Below, one piece after another: positions 1 through 6,846 of a stretch of DNA of 10,611 nt. Position numbers and translations under genes: made by a program. The notes under the pieces are model-generated. The model did not search any database and was not told where the DNA came from. It saw only the letters and a list, made by a program, of their open reading frames with translations. How positions within the stretch are numbered: position 1 is the first letter of the stretch; every line of letters starts with the position of its first letter. Source of the stretch: Oscillospiraceae bacterium (lineage in GTDB: Bacteria; Bacillota; Clostridia; Oscillospirales; Ruminococcaceae); the NCBI GenBank assembly GCA_017544185.1, contig JAFYEQ010000144.1, positions 1 through 10,611 of the forward strand, given 5' to 3'.

Positions 1-1
1 A

Positions 2-1198
2 TCATCCCCCGCCACGGTGGATATCAACTCCCCGGGAGCCAGAGGCTTCGGCGTGAAGCGTGCGGGGCTCACCATACCCGACGCGGTGATGCTGCTGGTG
101 TCGCCCCGCTGCTGCGGCCGCAATACCACGGTGCTCTGCGGTGAGCTCTACCGCGGCAGGACATACTATCTTACCATAGATGAGACGGATATGATCACGG
201 GCCGCTATCTGGAGCGCATATCCGAGGCCTGCGCCGAGATATGCGACGTGTCCCCCGTGAGACCGTCGGCGGTGCTGATATGCAGCACATGCACGGATGC
301 GCTGCTGGGGACGGATATGGACAGGATATGCCGACAGTCTGAAGAGCTCTGCGGCGTGAGATGCGTGCCGCTGTATATGAACGCCCTCGCGCGGGACGGC
401 AGACTGCCTCCCGTGGCGCAGGCCCGTGTCACGGCGTACTCGCTGCTGGGACGAAGTACCAGACGCCGCGATGAGTGCGGTATCATAGGAGCGTTCCTGC
501 CGCTGTACGACACGTCGGAGATATACCCTATCCTGCACGGCGCGGGGATACGCCGCATCCATGAGCTGGCGCGGTGCCGTACCATGGATGAGTATGACGC
601 CATGTCCGCGTCAAATTTCCATATCCTCATAGATGCAGAGGCAAGAGCAGCCGCTGCGGATATGTACGAGCGGCTGGGGATACCCTATGTGGAGCTGGTG
701 AGGACATACGACACGGAGCGCGTACACAGGCAGTATGCTCTCCTTGGCGACGCCATCGGAGCAGATCTGGACGACGCCCTGTGGTACGACAGGGCAGCCG
801 CTGCTGTGGAGGAGATACGCAGTATATGTAGCGGTATGCGTTTCGCGGTGGGAGCCGTGAGCGGCAGCAGCTTTGACATGGCGCTGTCTCTGATAACGGC
901 GGGCATGGCCGTCACGGAGATATACGCATCGGGGATAGGGGCGGATATGCCGTATATCAGGCGTATCGCTGCGCTGTCGCCCGATACGAGGATATACATC
1001 ACCACATCCCCTGCCATGCATAGATATGCATCCCGCGGCGATGTGGACGTGGCTGTAGGCCGTGATGCGGGATGGTATCATCCCGAGGTGCCCTGTGTAC
1101 GCCCGGGAGACGATCATGAGCCCTTCGGCTATGACGGGATCTTAAGGGTCGTGGATAAAATAGCAAAAGTTAGGGGCCAGGGAACAACTATCCTATAG
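2..1198 (+). CDS. Nitrogenase component 1-like protein, D-type subunit (5' end outside window)
   Basis: The reading frame is open from base 2, so the true start lies upstream and only about 398 residues are seen. A GTG at 17 is in frame but has no ribosome binding site and sits inside the conserved N-terminal stretch, so I do not take it as the start. The early segment INSPGARGFGVKRAGLTIP and the Cys pair in SPRCCGRNT (residues 37-38 of the visible part) fit oxidoreductase/nitrogenase component 1 proteins. The later C-STC-TDALLGTDMDRIC (Cys 94 and 97) resembles the region of NifD holding the third P-cluster ligand. I see no clear FeMo-cofactor Cys/His ligands, so true nitrogenase activity is unlikely. 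By family logic it pairs with the next gene as a heteromeric, iron-sulfur-dependent reductase fed by a NifH-like protein, which is not in the window. The substrate is unknown. The stop codon lies in a repeat element. Confidence 0.8.
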   Translation, partial: SSPATVDINSPGARGFGVKRAGLTIPDAVMLLVSPRCCGRNTTVLCGELYRGRTYYLTIDETDMITGRYLERISEACAEICDVSPVRPSAVLICSTCTDALLGTDMDRICRQSEELCGVRCVPLYMNALARDGRLPPVAQARVTAYSLLGRSTRRRDECGIIGAFLPLYDTSEIYPILHGAGIRRIHELARCRTMDEYDAMSASNFHILIDAEARAAAADMYERLGIPYVELVRTYDTERVHRQYALLGDAIGADLDDALWYDRAAAAVEEIRSICSGMRFAVGAVSGSSFDMALSLITAGMAVTEIYASGIGADMPYIRRIAALSPDTRIYITTSPAMHRYASRGDVDVAVGRDAGWYHPEVPCVRPGDDHEPFGYDGILRVVDKIAKVRGQGTTIL

Positions 1199-1233
1199 GG
1201 ACATGGTCTCCTGCGGAGCCCTCGTGTCGGCCC
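1196..1233 (-). repeat. Interspersed repeat, partial copy in inverted orientation
   Basis: These 38 bases are the reverse complement of 2299-2336 with one mismatch (33 uninterrupted matches at 1196-1228). The repeat begins exactly at the TAG stop of the D-like gene and lies in the gap before the K-like gene. Sequence further right (1234 onward) no longer matches the second copy, so this is a partial or diverged copy. Confidence 0.85.
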
Positions 1234-1291
1234 TCCCCACAAATGAAATGATCCCATTTTCGGCTTCCGGTTATGAAAGGTGGTGCTACCA

Positions 1292-2248
1292 TTGCTTAGA
1301 TATCTTTCGCCCTTCGCGTCGGACATATCGGGAGCGGCGTCGGTGCTGTATGAGATGGGCGGCATCACGGTCATATGCGACGCGGGAGGCTGCACAGGCA
1401 ACGTGAGCGGCTTCGATGAGCCCCGCATGGGGAGCGTGAGGTCTGCGGTGTTCTCTGCGGGGATGCGCGATATGGATGCGGTCATGGGGGACGAGGACGG
1501 GCTATGTGACAAGATCCTCCGCGCCTATGACATGATCGGCGGCGAACTTATCGCACTGGTGGGGACGCCTGTGCCGTCTGTCATCGCACAGGACAGCGGG
1601 TATATGGTCCGCAGGCTGTCAGAGCTCACGGGAGCCGTGTGTATCAGCATCGGCACCACGGGCACGCGGTACTACGACAAGGGCGCCGAGGAGGCGTATC
1701 TGAAGCTCTTCGCCCACGCCCGGGAGATGCCGCGTGCGCCGGGAAAAGTAGGCGTCGTAGGATGCACGCCTCTTGATGTGGGCATGGACGTGCAGCTCCC
1801 CGAGGGGCATATCGCCTTCGGCATGGGCAGCGGCTTTGATGAGATACGTCACGCGGCCCGGTGTGAGCGCATGATAGTATGTGCCCCCTGCGGCGTGGCT
1901 GCCGCAAGGTATATGGAGGAGCGCTTCGGCATCCCCTACGAGGTAGGATACCCCTTCCCGCTGCCGGATGTGACCCGTGAGGACACCGTCGGGAAAACGC
2001 TGATAATACATCAGCAGTTCGCAGCCAACGCCCTGCGTGAGCATACAGGCGGGGACACGGCATCCTTCTTCATGATGCTCCCCGACTATATGCGTGAGGG
2101 CGACAGGCATATACACAGCGAGGACGAGCTTCGCGAGGTGATCTCACGGTACGATACGGTGATCGCCGACAGCACATATCGCCGCGCCGTCCCCGACTTT
2201 GACGGGCGGTGGATAGGATTTACACATTATGCTGTGAGCGGATGGTAG
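1292..2248 (+). CDS. Nitrogenase component 1-like protein, K-type subunit
   Basis: A 318-residue protein read from a TTG start. AAAGGTGG at 1277-1284 is well spaced before this TTG, and the protein then begins MLRYLSPFASDISGA, a typical start for clostridial members. In-frame GTGs at 1280 and 1283 overlap the ribosome binding site and are less likely. Visible signatures are VICDAGGCTGN with Cys29 and Cys34, FDEPR at 41-45, a NifK/NifE-like MRDMDAVMGDEDG around 58-70, and GTPVPSVIAQD at 91-101. In nitrogenases the region matching this last motif normally has a cluster-ligating Cys; here there is none. It is much shorter than NifK (about 520). It follows the D-like gene by 93 bases and is probably co-transcribed, forming a complex with it. 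The function is inferred only at superfamily level. The stop codon is again formed by the edge of a repeat element. Confidence 0.78.
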   Translation: MLRYLSPFASDISGAASVLYEMGGITVICDAGGCTGNVSGFDEPRMGSVRSAVFSAGMRDMDAVMGDEDGLCDKILRAYDMIGGELIALVGTPVPSVIAQDSGYMVRRLSELTGAVCISIGTTGTRYYDKGAEEAYLKLFAHAREMPRAPGKVGVVGCTPLDVGMDVQLPEGHIAFGMGSGFDEIRHAARCERMIVCAPCGVAAARYMEERFGIPYEVGYPFPLPDVTREDTVGKTLIIHQQFAANALREHTGGDTASFFMMLPDYMREGDRHIHSEDELREVISRYDTVIADSTYRRAVPDFDGRWIGFTHYAVSGW

Positions 2249-2337
2249 GGGCACATTCTCCCCTTGCGGGTAGCTGCGTGTGCGCCCTTTGGTCCAATGG
2301 GCGGACACGAGGGCTCCGCAGGAGACCATGTCCCTAC
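2245..2337 (+). repeat. Short interspersed repeat with near-inverted ends (MITE-like)
   Basis: A segment of about 93 bases begins GTAGGGGCA and ends TGTCCCTAC, which are inverted repeats with one mismatch. Inside it, GTGTGCGCCC (2278-2287) can pair with GGGCGGACAC (2299-2308) with one mismatch, so the RNA or DNA can fold. Its right 38 bases match 1196-1233 in the opposite orientation. The left edge supplies the stop codon of the K-like gene. It encodes no protein that I can support. Confidence 0.65.
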
Positions 2338-2367
2338 AGAGGGCGGGATGTTCGGGCGTTCCCGTTA

Positions 2368-2398
2368 TCTCAACTCTTGACTCTCAACGCTCAATTCT
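2368..2398. repeat. Short degenerate CTCAAC-type repeat tract
   Basis: CTCAAC at 2369 and 2383 and CTCAAT at 2390 form an irregular low-complexity tract between the interspersed repeat and the end of the AraC gene. No hairpin followed by a T-run is present, so I do not call it a terminator. Confidence 0.4.
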
Positions 2399-2403
2399 GT
2401 ATA

Positions 2404-3186
2404 TCACATCATCCCCTTGACGCTGCGGCGGTAGGCGAGGGGAGCCATGCCTATATGAGCGTGGAAGCGGCGGGAGAAGTAGAGAGGGTCGGCGAAGCCG
2501 CATATAGCCGCGATCTCCCCCACGGGGAGGAGCGTAGAGCGCAGCAGTGCCGCTGCATGGGCAAATTTCTGCTCATCGTGGTACTGCTGCATCGTTATGC
2601 CCCTATCTGCCTTGAACACATGGGCAAGGTGACGGTAGCTGAGATAGAACCGCCGTTCCAGGTCGGCGGCGGAGAAGGGAGAATCACGTTGCGATGACAG
2701 GTACTCCGCGATGCGGTCGGACAGGCTCTTCTCGGCGGTCTTCGCGAGGGTGGAGAGGAGCATCATCAGCTCACCGCTGCACCGTTGGGATGCGCCGTAC
2801 ACGGGAAAGTCGGCGGAGAGCCTGCGCATCATGTCCACGGTGTCATCATCGGGGACGATCAGCTTTGGGAGCGCTATCTCCTCACCGCCCATGTCCCCGG
2901 GGGACGGGGCGTCGATCAGATAGAAATGGGCATACCGCCAGTGGGTGCCGCGTTCTATCCTGCGCTTTCCCCAGTGATGCACGCCCGCATCCAGAAACAG
3001 CATCTGCCCTGCGGTGACGGTGTAGTCCGTGCCGTCCTCCGTGACGTATATCGCCCCCTCCTCCACGTAGTCGCATACATAGTATGGGAGGATGCGGTCG
3101 GCATGCAGGAAGCTCTCGGGAGCCGTCAGCTCATCCGCAGCACAGCACAGGGGCAGTGTGAGCGGTGTGATGATCCTAGGGGGCAT
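2404..3186 (-). CDS. AraC-family transcriptional regulator
   Basis: A 260-residue regulator. The N-terminal half is a cupin-like sugar-sensing domain, with VTAGQMLFLDAGVHHW as the typical 'present/bind' beta-barrel segment. The last roughly 97 residues are the double helix-turn-helix AraC DNA-binding domain: IAEYLSS, then FYLSYRHLAHVFK for the first recognition region, and IAAICGFADPLYFSRRFHAHIGMAPLAYR as the signature of the second. I start it at the ATG at 3184-3186 because GGAGG (3195-3199 on the complement) lies 8 bases ahead. The in-frame ATG five codons upstream overlaps that ribosome binding site. It diverges from the GH127 gene across a 145-base region containing repeats suited to an AraC dimer. 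It is therefore probably the local, sugar-responsive regulator of that glycosidase. The ligand is not known; arabinose-type sugars are an inference from the neighbour. Confidence 0.9.
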   Translation of the reverse strand: MPPRIITPLTLPLCCAADELTAPESFLHADRILPYYVCDYVEEGAIYVTEDGTDYTVTAGQMLFLDAGVHHWGKRRIERGTHWRYAHFYLIDAPSPGDMGGEEIALPKLIVPDDDTVDMMRRLSADFPVYGASQRCSGELMMLLSTLAKTAEKSLSDRIAEYLSSQRDSPFSAADLERRFYLSYRHLAHVFKADRGITMQQYHDEQKFAHAAALLRSTLLPVGEIAAICGFADPLYFSRRFHAHIGMAPLAYRRSVKGMM

Positions 3187-3221
3187 ATCATTATCCTCCA
3201 TATCTATTACAGTATATACTA

Positions 3222-3250
3222 TTGCTATCGGGACGAGATGCTATTATAAT
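3222..3250 (+). promoter_or_regulatory. Sigma-A-type promoter for the GH127 gene
   Basis: TTGCTA (3222-3227) is followed after exactly 17 bases by TATAAT (3245-3250), a perfect -10. Transcription would begin near 3257, giving a leader of about 75 bases. No comparably good promoter is seen for the divergent regulator. Confidence 0.65.
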
Positions 3251-3256
3251 ACATAT

Positions 3257-3288
3257 CAAAGATCTGCCGGATCAAGGATCTGCAGATA
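3257..3288. promoter_or_regulatory. Tandem 16-bp direct repeats, candidate AraC-family operator
   Basis: CAAAGATCTGCCGGAT (3257-3272) is directly followed by CAAGGATCTGCAGATA (3273-3288). The first 11 bases agree at 10 positions. Tandem half-sites are the usual AraC-family arrangement, but these lie at or just after the predicted transcription start, which would suit repression better than activation. Binding by the adjacent regulator is inferred. Confidence 0.4.
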
Positions 3289-3290
3289 AG

Positions 3291-3306
3291 CGGGACCACG
3301 GTCCCG
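3291..3306. promoter_or_regulatory. Perfect 7-bp dyad in the GH127 leader
   Basis: CGGGACC-AC-GGTCCCG is an inverted repeat with a 2-base centre, just upstream of the ribosome binding site of the GH127 gene. It could be an operator for a dimeric repressor; the loop is too short for a stable RNA hairpin without melting a pair. Its role is unknown. Confidence 0.4.
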
Positions 3307-3331
3307 TCATGATATGAAAGGGAGATCGGAT

Positions 3332-5221
3332 ATGAGATACGCTGACATCAGGGCCTATCGCTCAGAGGGCTTCATAGGCCGCTATCAGAGACTGGTGAGG
3401 GATACCGTCATACCCTATCAGTACACAGTGCTCCGCGACGAGGCGGAGGATACCGAGAAGAGCCATGTGATCGCCAACTTCATCAATGCGGCCAAGGCGC
3501 TCAGAGGAGAGGACATAGGAGACGGCTTCTACGGCATGGTGTTCCAGGACAGCGATGCTGCAAAATGGATAGAGGCCGCTGCGTACTCGCTGGCCTGCTT
3601 CCCCGACAAGGAGCTGGAAAAACAGGTCGATGAGCTCATAGACATCATAGCCGACGCGCAGGACGCCGACGGCTATCTGGACACGTACTTCACCATCAAG
3701 GACAGGGACAGGCGCTGGACGGACCTTCTCGAGGGACACGAGCTGTACTGCGCGGGACATATGACCGAGGCTGCGGTGGCGTATGCCGAGGCAACGGGCA
3801 AGACTAAGCTCCTTGACGTGATGACGCGGAACATGGAGCATATCTACCGTCTGTTCGTGGAGGAAGGCCGCGAGGGGATCCCCGGGCATCCCGAGATAGA
3901 GCTGGCTCTCATGAGGCTGTACAGGTATACAGGCAACGAGCACGCGCTTATCCTCGCCAAGACCTTCATAGACAGGCGCGGCACAGATCCCGAATGGTTC
4001 GCCAAGGAGTGCCGGCGGCGCGACTGGTCGGTATGGGGCAGCGACGGGAAGGATGCCGATTATCAGCAGAGCGGCGCTCCTGTCCGCGAGCAGACCGACG
4101 CCACGGGCCATGCGGTCAGGGCTGTATATCTCTATACCGGCATGGCAGACCTGATAGATAAGGATGCCACCCTCGCTCCAGCCTGTGAGCGGCTGTGGGA
4201 CAGCATCACCAAGAAGCGTATGTACATCACGGGCGGCATAGGCTCCTCCTGCAACGGCGAGGCCTTCACCGCTGACTACGACCTGCCCCCCGATACGGCC
4301 TACTGTGAGACCTGCGCGTCCATAGGGCTCATGTTCTTCGCGTCGAGGATGCTCGCCCACGATACCGACAGGAGATACTCCGACGTGATGGAGCGGGCAT
4401 TCTACAATACGGTACTGGCGGGGATGCAGCTCGACGGGAAGCGCTTCTTCTACGTGAACCCCCTGGAATGCGATCCGGGGATCTCGGGCAAGGTCTCCAC
4501 TCACCGCCATACCGTCACCACCCGTCCCGGATGGTATGCCTGCGCCTGCTGTCCGCCCAATGCGGCAAGGCTGATCATGTCATTCGGCAGATATGCCTAC
4601 GGCGAGGACGAGGATACGGTATACGCGCATATGTACGCAGGGGGGACCGTGACCTTCGTGAATGGCTGCATACTGCGTTGCGACACGTCCTATCCCCATG
4701 ATATGGATGTACGCTTCACGGTGGAGAAGGCAGGGAGCGCTAAGCGCCTTGCGGTGCGCATACCCGCCTGGTCGGAGAGCTCCACGCTCACCGCGGACGG
4801 CAGACCTGTAACGGATCTGCGCAAGGGCTATGCGTATATAGACATCACCGACGGTATGTCGATAGTACTGACGCTGGACGGTATGCCTCACTGGAACTGC
4901 GCGTCCCCGCGGATCCCCACCATAGCAGGCATGGCCGCTGTTACGAGAGGGCCGCTGGTATATTGCTTCGAGGGCACGGACAACGGCGGCGATGTGGCGG
5001 GGCTCACGGTGGACACCTCAAAAGATCCTGTGGTATCGGGACATAATGAGGAGCTTGGAGGATGCGTCACCATAGATGCGGCAGCAATGCGGGACGAGGA
5101 CACGGATGAGCTGTATGTCCGCAGCCTGCGTCAAGACCCCGTCACGGCCCGCGCCATACCCTACTATACCTGGTGCAACAGGGGAGAGACGGCTATGCGG
5201 GTGTGGATGAGGAAGAGATAA
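3332..5221 (+). CDS. GH127-family glycoside hydrolase (probable beta-L-arabinofuranosidase)
   Basis: A 629-residue protein, close to the 658 residues of Bifidobacterium longum HypBA1. The start at 3332 is chosen for AAAGGGAG at 3317-3324, 7 bases upstream; an ATG six codons earlier overlaps that site. The N-terminal two-thirds is the (alpha/alpha)6 barrel and the remainder beta-sandwich modules. Catalytic features are intact by spacing with HypBA1: Glu310 in NGEAF as acid/base (Glu322), Glu326 and Cys328 in YCETC as zinc ligands (Glu338, Cys340), and Cys406-Cys407 in CACCPPN as nucleophile and zinc ligand (Cys417, Cys418). No signal peptide is seen, so it should act in the cytoplasm on imported oligosaccharides, releasing terminal beta-linked L-arabinofuranose or a related sugar. 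Some GH127 members cleave other sugars, so the substrate is not certain. It is divergent from the AraC regulator and ends 12 bases from the convergent DUF1648 gene. Confidence 0.92.
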   Translation: MRYADIRAYRSEGFIGRYQRLVRDTVIPYQYTVLRDEAEDTEKSHVIANFINAAKALRGEDIGDGFYGMVFQDSDAAKWIEAAAYSLACFPDKELEKQVDELIDIIADAQDADGYLDTYFTIKDRDRRWTDLLEGHELYCAGHMTEAAVAYAEATGKTKLLDVMTRNMEHIYRLFVEEGREGIPGHPEIELALMRLYRYTGNEHALILAKTFIDRRGTDPEWFAKECRRRDWSVWGSDGKDADYQQSGAPVREQTDATGHAVRAVYLYTGMADLIDKDATLAPACERLWDSITKKRMYITGGIGSSCNGEAFTADYDLPPDTAYCETCASIGLMFFASRMLAHDTDRRYSDVMERAFYNTVLAGMQLDGKRFFYVNPLECDPGISGKVSTHRHTVTTRPGWYACACCPPNAARLIMSFGRYAYGEDEDTVYAHMYAGGTVTFVNGCILRCDTSYPHDMDVRFTVEKAGSAKRLAVRIPAWSESSTLTADGRPVTDLRKGYAYIDITDGMSIVLTLDGMPHWNCASPRIPTIAGMAAVTRGPLVYCFEGTDNGGDVAGLTVDTSKDPVVSGHNEELGGCVTIDAAAMRDEDTDELYVRSLRQDPVTARAIPYYTWCNRGETAMRVWMRKR

Positions 5222-5233
5222 CGCCTCGTGCGG

Positions 5234-6214
5234 TCATTCGTCCTCCGGTGATATGGTCTTGCGGGTGGTGATGTATCTCGCCGCAGACAGGGCGAGGAGT
5301 ATGATATACAGCGTCACGGAGATATAGCCTATGCCCAGCTCCGATACGAGTATGATGCACCACCAGAAGAAGAACACGCCGTTTATCAGCTTGGCGCGGT
5401 CGGTGAGGGCGGTCAGAGCTGTTTTCCCCGCTCTCGATGAGCGTATGCCTATGACCTCAAGGGCGGTCAGCAGCGCCATCATCAGTATCGGCGGTATGGC
5501 AAGGAAGTTCTTGTCCATATAGGTGCCGAAGTTGGCGTAATAGGCCTTGCCGTAGTAGTCGCTGTTGAAGTACAGGGCGTCGTCGGCGGGGTGCCTGTCC
5601 CAGCCTTCGATGGTCATGGCGATGCAGCCGACGCAGAGCAGCCAGGGCACGATGCGGCAGAGCCTGTGACCTATGCCGGAGCTGTCAGCCTTGGCTGTGT
5701 CTGCTGCGTTTTTGCCGCCGGCGTCTGTGTCGGCATGTTGCCTGCATGCGATGCAAGTGACGATCTGAGCTATGACGCCGATGAGCACGAGGAGCATCAC
5801 CGCCGTCGAGATATACGACAGTAGCCCGATGTCCAGCGGTGTCTGCGTGGACACTGACAGAGACCACATGGAGAACATGGCCGTCCATACCATCAGGAAC
5901 ACATCCAGCGTGATCAGCAGCTCCGCTTTGAAGAGCCGTTCGCCCCGCTCGGATATCTTAAGTCCCGTAGGCCTCTTCATCACCATACGGCCTGCTATGC
6001 CTGTCAAAGCCATGATCGCTCCGCATATGATATGCGGGTAGAAGCCGTATATCTTCTTTTCCACCACATCGAAGGCGCCGTCCGACCCAAAATGTACGCC
6101 TATCTCATCGGGCAGCGAGCCCCAGCGTATCAGATAATACACCAGCGTTGCCGCGAGTATGGCCACATTCGCCCAGAACAGGACCCTGTGGACAGTAACT
6201 ACTTTCTTATCCAT
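5234..6214 (-). CDS. DUF1648-domain multi-spanning membrane protein
   Basis: A 326-residue integral membrane protein. I choose the ATG at 6212-6214, preceded by GAGGGG (complement of 6220-6225), giving MDKKVVTVHRV. The longer in-frame extension upstream would cover an interspersed repeat and is rejected. After the first membrane segment (VLFWANVAILAATLVYYLI) comes LPDEIGVHFGSDGAFD, the DUF1648 motif (usual form LPxxIPxHF), also present in SdpI-type immunity proteins and related permease-like proteins. About eight hydrophobic segments are visible in total, with a hydrophilic loop around CRQHADTDAGGKNAADTAK. The lack of a clear C-terminal SdpI signature argues against calling it an immunity protein. 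Its molecular role is unknown. It is transcribed alone from a consensus promoter, convergent with GH127, with no terminator visible in the 12-base gap. Confidence 0.8.
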   Translation of the reverse strand: MDKKVVTVHRVLFWANVAILAATLVYYLIRWGSLPDEIGVHFGSDGAFDVVEKKIYGFYPHIICGAIMALTGIAGRMVMKRPTGLKISERGERLFKAELLITLDVFLMVWTAMFSMWSLSVSTQTPLDIGLLSYISTAVMLLVLIGVIAQIVTCIACRQHADTDAGGKNAADTAKADSSGIGHRLCRIVPWLLCVGCIAMTIEGWDRHPADDALYFNSDYYGKAYYANFGTYMDKNFLAIPPILMMALLTALEVIGIRSSRAGKTALTALTDRAKLINGVFFFWWCIILVSELGIGYISVTLYIILLALSAARYITTRKTISPEDE

Positions 6215-6232
6215 GATATCCCCTCTATTATC

Positions 6233-6335
6233 ACAGGGAAGCGATGAAAATGCTGAACGGTCCGGAGCGGTGGGGCTTGCCCCCACCCTACGACTTCGTT
6301 TCATTATGATATAGGTATGTTCAGTGCTTCCCTGT
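6233..6335. repeat. 103-bp inverted-repeat element with internal GC hairpin
   Basis: ACAGGGAAGC (6233-6242) and its exact reverse complement GCTTCCCTGT (6326-6335) bound the element. Inside, CTGAAC and GTTCAG extend the pairing. The centre carries GGTGGGG/CCCCACC (about 6268-6286), another inverted repeat. The layout resembles a small non-autonomous element. It lies in the leader of the DUF1648 gene. Confidence 0.6.
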
Positions 6336-6353
6336 ATCGTAAGCCTCTCATTT

Positions 6354-6382
6354 ATTATATCCCAAAGCGGCGGATATGTCAA
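6354..6382 (-). promoter_or_regulatory. Consensus sigma-A promoter for the DUF1648 gene
   Basis: On the minus strand TTGACA (complement of 6377-6382) is followed after exactly 17 bases by TATAAT (complement of 6354-6359), a full match to consensus. The start would be near 6347, giving a leader of about 130 bases that contains the 103-bp inverted repeat. The -35 lies inside an imperfect dyad (6367-6393, GCGGCG/CGCCGC arms). Confidence 0.75.
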
Positions 6383-6447
6383 TATATCGCCGCATATCTT
6401 GACAGAACAGAATTTACAAAATATTCACATTTATTTTCCGATGATGC

Positions 6448-6476
6448 TTGACAAAGCACATCGATCGTGATAAAAT
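6448..6476 (+). promoter_or_regulatory. Extended -10 promoter of the rpsF operon
   Basis: TTGACA (6448-6453), a 17-base spacer ending in TGA, then TAAAAT (6471-6476). This is a strong housekeeping promoter, as expected for ribosomal protein genes. A second TTGACA at 6399-6404 has only a poor -10 (TATTCA at 6422) and is not called separately. Confidence 0.8.
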
Positions 6477-6490
6477 AGATATGTTATCCT

Positions 6491-6511
6491 TGCCGGCACA
6501 TAGTGGTCGGC
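6491..6511 (+). promoter_or_regulatory. Stem-loop in the rpsF leader, possible S6:S18 autoregulatory site
   Basis: GCCG at the left and CGGC at the right of the segment TGCCGGCACATAGTGGTCGGC pair, and within them CAC pairs with GTG around an ATA loop, leaving a small asymmetric internal loop. Many bacteria control rpsF-rpsR operons through a CCG-containing leader stem that mimics the S6:S18 site on 16S rRNA. The position just before the ribosome binding site fits, but the match to that motif is loose. Confidence 0.3.
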
Positions 6512-6534
6512 TATCCCAGGAGGAGGTGCTTTAA

Positions 6535-6825
6535 ATGGCAAAGACAAACGCGACCTATGAGGCAATGGTGGTCTATTCCCTTAAGAACGGTGAAGACGCT
6601 GCCAAGGAGCTCGCAGAGAAGTTCAAGGGCATGATAGAGGCTGCCGGAGAGCTGGTCAATGTTGATGAGTGGGGCAAGAGGAAGCTCGCCTACGATATCG
6701 ACTATCAGTCCGACGGATACTATGTTCTCTACACGTTCAACAGTGAGCCTGCGTTCCCTGCTGAGTTCGACAGAGTGCTCAGGATCACAGACGGCGTTCT
6801 TCGTTCACTCATTATCGTAAAGTGA
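6535..6825 (+). CDS. rpsF: 30S ribosomal protein S6
   Basis: A 96-residue protein, normal length for S6. It begins YEAMVVYSL and carries the signature DEWGKRKLAYDIDYQSDGYYVLYTF, where WGKRKLAY is the family hallmark, and ends in the usual beta strand (GVLRSLIIVK). S6 binds S18 and the central domain of 16S rRNA in the small-subunit platform. AGGAGGAGG at 6518-6526, 8 bases before the ATG, fixes the start. It is the first gene of rpsF-ssb-rpsR, with 21 bases to ssb. The leader hairpin may allow feedback by S6:S18. Confidence 0.97.
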   Translation: MAKTNATYEAMVVYSLKNGEDAAKELAEKFKGMIEAAGELVNVDEWGKRKLAYDIDYQSDGYYVLYTFNSEPAFPAEFDRVLRITDGVLRSLIIVK

Positions 6826-6846
6826 CCGTAAAGGGAGGCTGATCAT

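Noticed and set aside
1203..1406. Small ORFs starting MVSCGALVSA at 1203 (+) and 2329 (-)
   Set aside because: The shared N-terminus is simply the interspersed repeat read in its two orientations; neither has a proper ribosome binding site.
1619..2116. 165-codon minus-strand frame opposite the K-type gene, and similar frames opposite the D-type gene
   Set aside because: Composition is rich in His and Arg, as expected of antisense shadow frames, and nothing resembles a family.
2346..2366. CGGGA...TCCCG inverted repeat as a terminator for the K-type gene
   Set aside because: The stem is only 5 bp with an 11-base loop and no T-run follows.
3362..4510. 382-codon open frame on the minus strand inside the GH127 gene
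   Set aside because: It lies wholly opposite a gene with intact catalytic motifs, has no recognisable protein features and no ribosome binding site. It is a by-product of codon bias in a high-G+C gene.
6215..6382. N-terminal extension of the DUF1648 protein up to 6382
   Set aside because: It would be translated from the inverted-repeat element and upstream of the predicted transcription start; GAGGGG next to the ATG at 6214 gives a better start.
6399..6427. Second promoter for rpsF (TTGACA at 6399)
   Set aside because: The -10 at the right spacing is TATTCA, much weaker than the extended -10 promoter at 6448-6476.
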